Source: an uncultured Flavobacteriales bacterium
Lineage (GTDB): Bacteria; Bacteroidota; Bacteroidia; Flavobacteriales_D; Parvicellaceae
NCBI GenBank assembly: GCA_913030835.1
Contig: CAJWDP010000002.1
Span: 62,001-126,000 of the forward strand
Length of the DNA stretch: 64,000 nt
Reading direction: 5' to 3'
Below the pieces are notes generated by a model. The model had not been told where the DNA came from, searched no databases, and saw only the letters and a list, made by a program, of their open reading frames with translations. Positions 9,469 to 17,923 of the stretch are shown one piece after another. The position numbers and the translations under genes are program-made. Every line of letters starts with the position of its first letter. The stretch's first letter is position 1.

Positions 9469-9500
9469 ATTGATTCTCTACAATTTATAGAGTATTTTTA
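9469..9500 (+). promoter_or_regulatory. Possible promoter for the Ig-repeat T9SS protein
   Basis: ATTG at 9469-9472 and TATTTTTA at 9493-9500 are 20 bases apart, a fair match to the Bacteroidota consensus, 15 bases before the ATG. CTAGAAT occurs twice just upstream (about 9447-9464), and the inverted pair CTCTA/TAGAG lies between the boxes. The remainder of 9228-9515 shows no gene. Confidence 0.4.
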
Positions 9501-9515
9501 CGACCTGCTTAACGT

Positions 9516-12500
9516 ATGAAATTAATTCACGTAATATTATTCGCGATTCTAACCACTCTGTTATGGCTGCCGGAATTAAGGGCTCAAAACGTCAATTACC
9601 AGCTTAGAATTGCGGAGCTAAAAGCCAGGGCAGACAACGACCCCCTGGAAGCCGGCCAACAAGATCCTATCTGGCACGTATGGGTGAAAGACAACGGAAC
9701 CACCCCCGGTACGCTCAACGCATGGCAAACTACAGGTTGTATCTACGTGGAAAATTCGGCGGCTTATGATCTCTGGTGGAGCGGAACAACCAATGAGGGA
9801 CCGGATATTCCATACGATTGGTTTGTAGGTGCAAATACGATACTCAATACCGATGCTACCCAACTACAAACTGAAATGGAAGGATTCGAGAAAGATGGAT
9901 TTTTGTGTTCTGGAGGCAATTGTGACTACGTTCCAACCAATATTGGAGTATGGCCATGGGACCCCGCATTTTGTGCTGAAGGCGATGAAAATTTTGACAG
10001 CAGAGCATCGTCCGGAAATATTGACTTTAAAGATGATCCACCATGCCAGTGGAACCAATACGAAATAAACCGCGGTGATTATTTTGCCAGAATTGAAATT
10101 TATTGGGAATATGTAACGGTTGATCCGGGAACAATTGATGGAGATCAATCCGTGTGTCCGGGATCAAACCCTACCACCTTGGGCAGTGTCTCACCTGGTA
10201 CAGCAGGAACATCTCCACATCTGACTTATCAATGGCAACAAGACATTGGTTGCTTCGGTTCATTTATTGATATATTTGGCGCTAATTCAGCAACTTACAC
10301 CCCTCTACCTTCAGCATCACAAGATATTTGCTACAGACGTTCATCCGTTTCTGCAAGTTGCCCTACGGTGTATACCAATACAGTAACTGTCGCTATTGAC
10401 ATACCCTCTTCAACAGCGTCCTCTATTGTGGCTAACCCAACCTCAATTTGTGGAACGGGCACATCTACACTTTATGTTTCCGGAGGCGCTTTAGGTACTG
10501 GTGCAAACTGGACCTGGTATAATGGCGATCCGAATTTTGGCGGGACTTTACTGGGGACCGGTGATCCATTTTTATTGAGTGCTTCTACAACAACCCATGT
10601 ATTCTTGAGGGCCGAAGGAAATTGTGACACAACAAATACCGTCAGTCAAATTGTTACAATAGAATCACCCACATCTTCACCAACAGCGGTTACAGCAACA
10701 AATACAACCATTTGCCAGGGAGACAATGTAGACCTGTCAGTTTCCGGTGGCGGACTGGGAACATCAGGCCTCTGGACCTGGTATACAAGCGATCCTACAG
10801 CAACCGTATTGACTCCAGTATTCAGCAGCACCACTACATTGTACCCTAGTGTAAGCCCGTTGTTCACTACGACCTACTATGTCAGAGCAGAAGGCTGTGA
10901 CACATCCAATGTAGCAGCCATTACAATTACGGTGAACACAAATTCAAATGATGCATCAGCAATTAATGCTAGTAATCCTACCGTATGCTCAGGATCTCCA
11001 AGCACATTGACCGTTTCGGGTGGTTCATTAGGCACCGGAGCAGACTGGTATTGGTATTCCGGAGGATGCGGCGCAGGTTCACCTATAGGTAGTGGCAATT
11101 CAATAATTGTAAATCCTGCATCTACGACCACCTATTTTGTTCGAGCGGAAGGAACATGTAACACAACCAACTGTGCCAGCATCACCATTTTGGTTGAAGA
11201 TCTTTCGTCGGACCCGATTACCGTAGTAAGCTCTGTTTCTTCAGTTTGCCCCGGAGGGCTTAGCGTACTATCCGTTGCCGGAGGGTCTTTAGGAGCAGGG
11301 GCCGACTGGTATTGGTATAGCGGAGCTTGTGGAGGTGTGCCATTAGGTAATGGCCCCACACTTGCAGTTAACCCGCTTGTTACCACTGACTATTATGTTC
11401 GGGCGGAAGGAACCTGCAATACGACAGTTTGTGCAACTACTACAATTACTGTTGATGATCTTTCGGTCGCAGCAGGAAGTATTTCTGCGAGTTCCTCCAG
11501 TATTTGTCCGGGAGGATCAGCAACTTTAGACGTGAGTGGCGGAAGTCTTGGCCCGGGAGCAAACTGGGAATGGTACAGCAATTCGTGTGGCGGGATCTAC
11601 ATTGGATCAGGTACGACGGTTGTTGTGACTCCATCAACTACAACAACCTATTACGTTCGTGCTGAAGGCCCTTGCAACACAACAACTTGCATATCCACCA
11701 CTATTATCGTTGATCCGGTTTCATCGGCAGCAACGTTTGTAAATGCGACCAGCTTATCGGTTTGTCCGGGATCATCAACTACGCTAAGTACTTCGGGTGG
11801 TAGTTTAGCCCCGGGAGACAATTGGTATTGGTATGAAGGAGGCTGCGGATTCGGGACCACTATTGGAACCGGCGCATCAATAACCGTATCGCCCTCAACA
11901 AATACGACCTATTTCGTTAGAGCCGAAGGGACTTGCAGTCTTACACCTTGTGCTAGCGTCACAATTAACATGGATGTCATTTCTACAGACCCAACTTCCA
12001 TTGTAGCTACTTCAACATCAATTTGTCTAGGACAGTCTTCGGCATTGTCTGTTTCAGGAGGAGCGCTAGGAACCGGAGCTACGTGGGAGTGGTATAGCGG
12101 GTCTTGTGGGGGCGCATACTTGGGCTCGGGTAACTCGATCAGTGTTTCGCCTTCTGCAACAACAACTTACTTTGCCCGTGCTGAAGGGGATTGTGGAAAT
12201 TCCAATTGTGCTCAGATTACGATTACTGTTGGTGCTGGAGTCCCGGACCCTACAGCTGCGAACGTAACTACCAACGACATTTGTCCCAATGAAACAACCA
12301 CACTTTATGTTACAGGGTCAGCTCTGCCAAGTGCCTACTCCTGGGTATGGTACACTGGTGCTTGCGGTGCTGTGCCGGTTGGAATAGGAGATTCACTAAA
12401 CGTAAGCCCTTCAGACACAACTACCTATTATGTAGCCGCTGTAGGAACTTGCGGAATGACATTGTGTGAATCAATAACAGTCAATGTTTTAGACGGCTCT

Positions 12501-13472
12501 TTACCTGCTGACGGTGCTATTGCAAGCAACAATGGCTTTTGTCCGGGTGAAACGGCCACTCTAACGGTTGTCGGAGGATATCTATCTACTGGTTCAGTAT
12601 GGACATGGTACGAGAATAGCTGTGCAGGTTCTGCTATCGGAACAGGGAGTTCCATCAACATTTCACCGAGCGCAACAACTACTTACTTTGTGCGTGCTGA
12701 AGGCGGCACCTGTGGAAATACTGCCTGTGTTAGTATTCAAGTAAGTGTATTAGACAACTACGTGTATCTGCTCCCCTTTGAGGAATTATGCGGTATGGCG
12801 GCGCCAATTGAACTGTTAAACGGAATACCATCCGGAGGCACCTATTTCGGAACAGGTGTAGTAGGCGATTATTTCGACCCCACAATTGCGGGATCGGGAT
12901 CACATCCAATCACCTATTCATACACCAGTGCAGACGGCTGTACCAATTCTGTTACAGAATCTATAAATATTGTACCCAGCGATCTAACTGTGGAAATTGG
13001 GGTTGAACAGCTGCCTTGCGCTGAGGGAGGAGTTGTATTCGATGCTGAAGTTTCAGGAGGATCAGGATACTACGATTACTATTGGTCTGATGGCGAAGTA
13101 GGTAACCCAAGATATTTCGTTCAAGAAGGAACTTATTATATCGTGATCCAAGATGCTGACGACTGCCAGGCAATATCAGATCCAATTGAAGTTACTGATG
13201 AGATGTCATGCATTGAAATACCAAATACCATAACTCCCAATGATGACGGAAAAAATGACACTTGGAATTTGAACCTTACTCAATATGCCAATGCTCAAAT
13301 TAAGGTCTTCTCACGTTGGGGAAGGATTGTTATGACCTCAACCGATTTGCAGATCAACTGGGACGGTACATCAATGAGCGGGCAGTCGTTACCAGCAGGA
13401 ACATACTACTATGTACTGGAGCTAAACGATGGCAGCATTACTCAAAACGGACCAATCATCATTCTTAGGTAG
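9516..13472 (+). CDS. Giant Ig-like repeat surface protein with T9SS type B C-terminal domain
   Basis: This 1318-aa protein has a signal peptide (residues 1-23, ending LRAQ). Residues 24-205 form a unique N-terminal domain rich in Trp and Asp. One PKD/Ig-like domain follows (about 206-300). Nine tandem Ig-like repeats of about 87 aa (about 301-1080) share xxxICPGxxxTLxVSGG, a W-x-WY strand, and TTYFVRAEGxC. Next come a domain starting LLPFEELCG and an SprB-type repeat (about 1150-1225, YYWSDG). The gliding-motility type B sorting domain (about 1235-1318) contains ITPNDDGKND, FSRWGRIV and AGTYYYVL. It is probably a secreted adhesin or matrix protein. Its stop codon overlaps the GTG start of the PorP/SprF gene, an SprB/SprF-like pairing. 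Confidence 0.9.
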   Translation: MKLIHVILFAILTTLLWLPELRAQNVNYQLRIAELKARADNDPLEAGQQDPIWHVWVKDNGTTPGTLNAWQTTGCIYVENSAAYDLWWSGTTNEGPDIPYDWFVGANTILNTDATQLQTEMEGFEKDGFLCSGGNCDYVPTNIGVWPWDPAFCAEGDENFDSRASSGNIDFKDDPPCQWNQYEINRGDYFARIEIYWEYVTVDPGTIDGDQSVCPGSNPTTLGSVSPGTAGTSPHLTYQWQQDIGCFGSFIDIFGANSATYTPLPSASQDICYRRSSVSASCPTVYTNTVTVAIDIPSSTASSIVANPTSICGTGTSTLYVSGGALGTGANWTWYNGDPNFGGTLLGTGDPFLLSASTTTHVFLRAEGNCDTTNTVSQIVTIESPTSSPTAVTATNTTICQGDNVDLSVSGGGLGTSGLWTWYTSDPTATVLTPVFSSTTTLYPSVSPLFTTTYYVRAEGCDTSNVAAITITVNTNSNDASAINASNPTVCSGSPSTLTVSGGSLGTGADWYWYSGGCGAGSPIGSGNSIIVNPASTTTYFVRAEGTCNTTNCASITILVEDLSSDPITVVSSVSSVCPGGLSVLSVAGGSLGAGADWYWYSGACGGVPLGNGPTLAVNPLVTTDYYVRAEGTCNTTVCATTTITVDDLSVAAGSISASSSSICPGGSATLDVSGGSLGPGANWEWYSNSCGGIYIGSGTTVVVTPSTTTTYYVRAEGPCNTTTCISTTIIVDPVSSAATFVNATSLSVCPGSSTTLSTSGGSLAPGDNWYWYEGGCGFGTTIGTGASITVSPSTNTTYFVRAEGTCSLTPCASVTINMDVISTDPTSIVATSTSICLGQSSALSVSGGALGTGATWEWYSGSCGGAYLGSGNSISVSPSATTTYFARAEGDCGNSNCAQITITVGAGVPDPTAANVTTNDICPNETTTLYVTGSALPSAYSWVWYTGACGAVPVGIGDSLNVSPSDTTTYYVAAVGTCGMTLCESITVNVLDGSLPADGAIASNNGFCPGETATLTVVGGYLSTGSVWTWYENSCAGSAIGTGSSINISPSATTTYFVRAEGGTCGNTACVSIQVSVLDNYVYLLPFEELCGMAAPIELLNGIPSGGTYFGTGVVGDYFDPTIAGSGSHPITYSYTSADGCTNSVTESINIVPSDLTVEIGVEQLPCAEGGVVFDAEVSGGSGYYDYYWSDGEVGNPRYFVQEGTYYIVIQDADDCQAISDPIEVTDEMSCIEIPNTITPNDDGKNDTWNLNLTQYANAQIKVFSRWGRIVMTSTDLQINWDGTSMSGQSLPAGTYYYVLELNDGSITQNGPIIILR

Positions 13473-14425
13473 TGAAATATAAAATCTACATATTGGCTTT
13501 TGCATATTGTCTTGTAAACGAGGTGATTGGACAACAAATCGTATTGAACAGCCAGTACATGTTCAATGATTTCGCTATAAACCCTGCAGTGGCAGGCACA
13601 AAGAACTATGCGCCAATTACCATTGACATCAGAAGACAATGGGTAGGCATAAGAGAAGCCCCTGCAGCGCAGCATCTTTCCTATCATGGGCACGTACATA
13701 AGCAAATTGGGGCAGGCGGATACATGTTTAACGATGTCGCAGGACCGGTAAGAAGAACCGGATTAATGGCTGCTTTGAGTACGCAGATTGCCCCTACTTA
13801 CGCAACTCGTTTATCATTCGGAATAGCTGGTTCCTTCACACAATTTGTAATGGACAAATCCCGAATCTTTACGGAAGAACCAAATGATATAACCGTAGAT
13901 AAGTACACATCAAACGAACTTATTCCTGATCTCTCAGCTGGAATTCACTGGTATGGCGGATATCATCACATCGGCATTTCGATGCACAATATGCTACAAT
14001 CAAAATCAGACCTTTATTCCATTTCGTTGCCGGTTACTAATACCCTTGACAGAGCATTGTATGTCTCTGGTAGCTTTTTGATCGGATCATCAAGCAGTGT
14101 AATTGCGATAGAGCCTTCAGGACTGCTGCGCTATATGTTTAACGCGCCCCTGTCATTTGACATTAACACAAGAGTTATTTACAATCATCAAATCTGGGCC
14201 GGAGCATCCTATCGCTACATGGATGCCATTGCATTACTAGTTGGTTTTGAGCGCGGGTTCTTTGGACTCGGTTATTCATACGACATTAATACATCGGCTT
14301 TAAGCAGCTACAACAGCGGATCTCACGAAGTAGTGTTAATCTTTAAAACCAACAAGCAAAGAGGCAAAGGAATTCAACAATGGAATCAAAGAAATAGAGT
14401 GTATGATTGTCCGGCATTTAAATAA
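13472..14425 (+). CDS. PorP/SprF family type IX secretion outer-membrane protein
   Basis: This 317-aa protein has a signal peptide (residues 1-20, ending VIGQ). The family hallmark QYMFNDFAINPAVAGTKNY follows directly, then alternating amphipathic strands to the end, as in a beta-barrel of the PorP/SprF family. Known members link T9SS cargo to the cell surface and are usually encoded beside SprB-like adhesins. The start is GTG at 13472, sharing one base with the TAG stop of the upstream cargo, which implies translational coupling. It probably serves that cargo specifically, since type B cargo commonly travels with its own SprF. Confidence in the family is high; the specific partnership is inferred from context. 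Confidence 0.92.
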   Translation: MKYKIYILAFAYCLVNEVIGQQIVLNSQYMFNDFAINPAVAGTKNYAPITIDIRRQWVGIREAPAAQHLSYHGHVHKQIGAGGYMFNDVAGPVRRTGLMAALSTQIAPTYATRLSFGIAGSFTQFVMDKSRIFTEEPNDITVDKYTSNELIPDLSAGIHWYGGYHHIGISMHNMLQSKSDLYSISLPVTNTLDRALYVSGSFLIGSSSSVIAIEPSGLLRYMFNAPLSFDINTRVIYNHQIWAGASYRYMDAIALLVGFERGFFGLGYSYDINTSALSSYNSGSHEVVLIFKTNKQRGKGIQQWNQRNRVYDCPAFK

Positions 14426-14502
14426 GGGGCAAATTTATTATTCCATACTACAATCGAATGAGTTACTTTAGTTGTTGATTCAATTTGATTAAGAAATAGC
14501 CA

Positions 14503-15963
14503 ATGTTATTTAACTCGTTCCAGTTTCTATGGTTCTTTCCTACTTTCTTCCTGCTCTATTGGGTCTTTTTCCGTAAAAATTTATCGCTCCAAAATTTATT
14601 CATTGTTGCTGCGAGCTATCTCTTTTATGGATGGTGGGATTATCGTTTCCTGTCTTTAATTGTTGCTAGCTCTTTACTGGATTATGTAGTCGGAATCCAA
14701 CTGGGACGAACAGAAAGAAAAGGCAAACGGAAGCTACTTCTTATGATTAGCCTGGTATTCAATCTAGGGATGCTGGGGTTCTTCAAATACTGTAATTTTT
14801 TCGTTGACTCTTTTGTAGATCTCTTCGCACACTTTGACATAACCATTCAACGATCATCCATAAACATCATACTTCCTGTAGGAATTTCATTTTATACTTT
14901 CCAAACATTGAGCTACACCATCGATGTATATCGCAAAAAATTAAGCCCATCTCGGGATTTGATCCAATTCCTGGCTTATGTTAGTTTCTTCCCTCAGCTA
15001 GTCGCAGGACCTATTGAACGCGCGACAAGTTTACTGCCACAATTTTCAAAACCACGCACAATATCTTCCAATCAAATAAAAGATGGATTGAGGCAAATCC
15101 TTTGGGGGCTATTTAAAAAGATTGTAGTTGCAGACGGTTGCGCGAGGCACGTAGATTACATTTTTAACAACGCTGATTCAACGCCTGGGCTTTTGTTAAT
15201 AACCGGTGCAATTCTTTTTGCTTTTCAGATCTATTGCGACTTTTCCGGATATTCAGACATTGCTATCGGGACAGCGCGCTTACTCGGGTTTCATCTTATG
15301 ACCAACTTCAGAACGCCCTATTTTTCAAGAGATATTGCAGAATTTTGGAGGCGTTGGCACATCTCATTATCCTCTTGGTTCAAAGACTATTTGTATATAC
15401 CTCTCGGTGGAAGCAGAGTGAATAAATGGAAAATGATTCGCAATACATTTGTCATTTTTGCTGTAAGTGGTTTCTGGCACGGAGCCAATTGGACATTTGT
15501 AATTTGGGGCTTGATCAATGCGATCTATTTTCTTCCTTTGTTGATCCGGAATAAAAACAGAAAATTCCTTGATATAACGGACACCGGTTGGCCACATATT
15601 AAAGAGGTAGTACAAATTGCTACAACATTTGTTCTTACCTGTGTGGCCTGGATTTTTTTCCGGTCTGATAGCATTAGTGATGCCGTATCATTCTTTGGAA
15701 AAATTGCTTCAAACTCTTTCATTCCGGAGTATTCCACCGACATAAAAGATTTTACTTTTAATCAACCCATATTATTTCTCACTATATGTGTGACTATTCT
15801 TTATATGATCGTAATAGAGTGGAAAACCAAGAATAAAAATCACGGCTTAGATATCGATCAATGGAAACCGAGAAACCGCATTTTAACTTATTACGTTACT
15901 TCATTTCTCATTATTTTTTACGGGACATTTGAGGAAACCGCGTTTATATACTTCCAATTCTAA
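14503..15963 (+). CDS. MBOAT family membrane O-acyltransferase (AlgI/DltB-like)
   Basis: This 486-aa polytopic membrane protein is expected to pass an acyl group, usually acetyl, across or onto envelope polysaccharides. AlgI-type hallmarks are present: DYVVGIQLG, PVGISFYTFQTLSYTIDVYR, FPQLVAGPIERA, CDFSGYSDIAIGTARLLG, EFWRRWHISLSSWFKDYLYIPLGG and the putative catalytic His326 in SGFWHGANWT. Length and helix pattern match the family. The downstream SGNH-like gene overlaps its stop by one base, the typical AlgI plus AlgJ/X-like arrangement. The acceptor is unknown; the nearby sugar transferase and T9SS genes make a surface glycan plausible. Confidence 0.92.
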   Translation: MLFNSFQFLWFFPTFFLLYWVFFRKNLSLQNLFIVAASYLFYGWWDYRFLSLIVASSLLDYVVGIQLGRTERKGKRKLLLMISLVFNLGMLGFFKYCNFFVDSFVDLFAHFDITIQRSSINIILPVGISFYTFQTLSYTIDVYRKKLSPSRDLIQFLAYVSFFPQLVAGPIERATSLLPQFSKPRTISSNQIKDGLRQILWGLFKKIVVADGCARHVDYIFNNADSTPGLLLITGAILFAFQIYCDFSGYSDIAIGTARLLGFHLMTNFRTPYFSRDIAEFWRRWHISLSSWFKDYLYIPLGGSRVNKWKMIRNTFVIFAVSGFWHGANWTFVIWGLINAIYFLPLLIRNKNRKFLDITDTGWPHIKEVVQIATTFVLTCVAWIFFRSDSISDAVSFFGKIASNSFIPEYSTDIKDFTFNQPILFLTICVTILYMIVIEWKTKNKNHGLDIDQWKPRNRILTYYVTSFLIIFYGTFEETAFIYFQF

Positions 15964-16916
15964 TGATGAAAAAACTAATTAAGATATTGTTCATTCATCT
16001 GATGGCTGTGTCGATTATTTACATCGCATTTACCGCAGTGGTTGGAATAACTGGAGTCGATAAGTATGTGCGGAACATCGTAAACCTAGAAGGGGCATAC
16101 GGGTACCTGCAACCTAGATTGAAAAACGCAAAAAATACGAAATCAGACATTATCGTGCTCGGTTCCTCTCACGCTTATGAAGGGATTGATCCTAAACTTT
16201 TAAAAGAGACCAAACATTCAGTTTATAACTTAGGTTCCTCCGGACAAAATCCATTGGTCTCCTATCACATTTTGAAGGAGTATGCTCCTATCTTACAGCC
16301 AAAATATTTGATATTGGAGGTGTACTGGTCCACCTATTGTTCTGAAGGCGTAACAGAGGCCTGCGTGGATGTAATTTCCAATGATCAGCTCAACTCAAAC
16401 TATTTTTCAATGGCACTATCCAGTTTGAAACCAAAGGTAATTAACACCTTTTTCTCACAATGGTTCAGACAAATTGCCAATATTCCTGAGCGACCTCAAC
16501 AAGATATCTTCAACCAAATCAATCACGAACGAGGTTTCACTGAGCTTAAGGGTGTTGCAGATAAGGCGTCACTTATGAACCTAGGAACCGCAAGACCTAA
16601 AGTAAATGCGAATAAATTAAGGTATATAGAAAAAATGGTTGAATACTGTAAAATGAACGGAATCAAACCAATTCTAATCAGAACACCTGTAACCAAAGCC
16701 TATTTTAACACGCTAATCACCTACGACGAAGTAACCAATCCAATCCTAACTATTTGCAACAAATACAATGTCGATTTTATAGACTACAATCGCGATTCTA
16801 CATTGAAACTTACCAATGAGAATTTTGCTGACAAAAACCACTTGAATATGAGCGGTGTTAAAATTTTCAATAATCAATTAAGCAATGATCTGATCGATTC
16901 GCATTTTTTCAATTAA
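15963..16916 (+). CDS. SGNH/GDSL-like protein paired with the MBOAT acyltransferase
   Basis: This 317-aa protein has an N-terminal membrane anchor or uncleaved signal (residues 8-30). The block-I motif IIVLGSSHAYEG (Ser at 68 or 69) replaces the GDS of classical SGNH enzymes, as in AlgX/AlgJ-like proteins. A C-terminal DKNHLNMSG segment supplies the Asp-x-x-His of the catalytic triad. It should be periplasmic and complete O-acylation with the MBOAT partner, whose stop overlaps this start by one base (TAATG). Its own stop overlaps the stop of the convergent DUF1361 gene. The substrate is not determinable. Confidence 0.82.
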   Translation: MMKKLIKILFIHLMAVSIIYIAFTAVVGITGVDKYVRNIVNLEGAYGYLQPRLKNAKNTKSDIIVLGSSHAYEGIDPKLLKETKHSVYNLGSSGQNPLVSYHILKEYAPILQPKYLILEVYWSTYCSEGVTEACVDVISNDQLNSNYFSMALSSLKPKVINTFFSQWFRQIANIPERPQQDIFNQINHERGFTELKGVADKASLMNLGTARPKVNANKLRYIEKMVEYCKMNGIKPILIRTPVTKAYFNTLITYDEVTNPILTICNKYNVDFIDYNRDSTLKLTNENFADKNHLNMSGVKIFNNQLSNDLIDSHFFN

Positions 16917-17569
16917 ATTATTTCTTTGCTGGAAACAAATAAGAAATAGGCGAAAAACAGAATTACGGTAAAAACAAATGTGACAATGTAGGTCTGAAAA
17001 TGAGCCGTAGGATGAATAATCCTATCAAAAACATCGTTTAATAGTCCCATAGGCTCACCTATAATATCCCACGAATTCCATCTCAAAAACCGTCCCAAAT
17101 ACACGCCAAACCCACTTAAGAAGATGGAACAGGAAACAATGGCCCAAGCCCATATCTTTGAAAAAATGGTTCGTAAGTAAGAGTGCACATAATTCAGGCT
17201 AACAACTCCTATGAACAAACCGGTCAAAGCAAAAAAGAATAACATTGCAGCGTCATACCAGCCGGGTACAGAAGTTGACGTTCTATGTGTCAAATGAAGC
17301 AAATCACTAATCATATATGTGGAGTTTGGAAAAAACAATAGCCACAATAAAAACAGAACAGCACACCCAACTTTGGACCGAGGTGTAAAATGACTAACTA
17401 GTAAAGCAAAAACCATAGGTATTGAAGCCAGAAAAAGATTCCAGATCATAAATGAATAGACAAGTTCTTTTGAAGAATATACCCTTGCCAGCAGCATGAA
17501 CCCGCAAAAGAAGCTGCAAGCTATTAGAACTGATTGTTGTTTGATCAATCGAGACCATTTTTGGTTCAT
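16913..17569 (-). CDS. DUF1361 membrane protein
   Basis: This 218-aa protein has about seven hydrophobic helices and the DUF1361 core: FFPNSTYMISDLLHL near residue 80, then YLGRFLRWNSWDII near residue 155. The biochemical function is unknown. Its start overlaps the 3-prime end of the DgkA-like gene (ATGA type, 17566-17569), so it is the last gene of the minus-strand membrane operon. Its stop overlaps the stop of the convergent SGNH-like gene. Confidence 0.85.
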   Translation of the reverse strand: MNQKWSRLIKQQSVLIACSFFCGFMLLARVYSSKELVYSFMIWNLFLASIPMVFALLVSHFTPRSKVGCAVLFLLWLLFFPNSTYMISDLLHLTHRTSTSVPGWYDAAMLFFFALTGLFIGVVSLNYVHSYLRTIFSKIWAWAIVSCSIFLSGFGVYLGRFLRWNSWDIIGEPMGLLNDVFDRIIHPTAHFQTYIVTFVFTVILFFAYFLFVSSKEII

Positions 17570-17907
17570 AATGATAAGATTTTAGGTAAATAAATGATTA
17601 TGCCGGAGAGAAAAGCGATTATTGCCGATAACAAAACTGATCCAGCTGCTACATCCTTGATTACTCTTGCCCGTTCATTCCACTCGGGATATAGCTCATC
17701 TGTTAATCGCTCAATAGCTGTATTGATCATTTCAAATCCAATCACCAGCGCAAACAGAACCAATTGTAACACCCATTGCGCTGGTGTAATTTCAAAGTAA
17801 AAACCAGCTATTATGGCTACCCCCATCATAAGCCCATGAGTTCTCATGCTTGACTCATGCAGGACTGCGTAATACATTCCATTGAATGCATGCCTAAACT
17901 TTTTCAT
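17566..17907 (-). CDS. DgkA-type diacylglycerol/undecaprenol kinase
   Basis: This 113-aa integral membrane protein has three hydrophobic segments and the DgkA-family core FEMINTAIERLTDELYPE (about residues 58-75) followed by RVIKDVAAGSVLLSA (about 81-95). The Glu, Asn and Asp residues of the family's active-site region are present. Members phosphorylate undecaprenol or diacylglycerol with ATP; Bacteroidota and Gram-positive homologues are often undecaprenol kinases. It overlaps the DUF1361 gene by 4 bases and starts 16 bases after the DUF4173 gene, consistent with an envelope-lipid role. Which lipid is used is uncertain. Confidence 0.88.
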   Translation of the reverse strand: MKKFRHAFNGMYYAVLHESSMRTHGLMMGVAIIAGFYFEITPAQWVLQLVLFALVIGFEMINTAIERLTDELYPEWNERARVIKDVAAGSVLLSAIIAFLSGIIIYLPKILSL

Positions 17908-17923
17908 TTCTTTTTCTTTTTCG

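Noticed and set aside
10646-12661. Several minus-strand frames rich in Pro, Val and Thr in the Ig-repeat gene
   Set aside because: They recur with the repeat unit and lie antisense to a continuous 1318-aa gene with signal peptide and T9SS domain.
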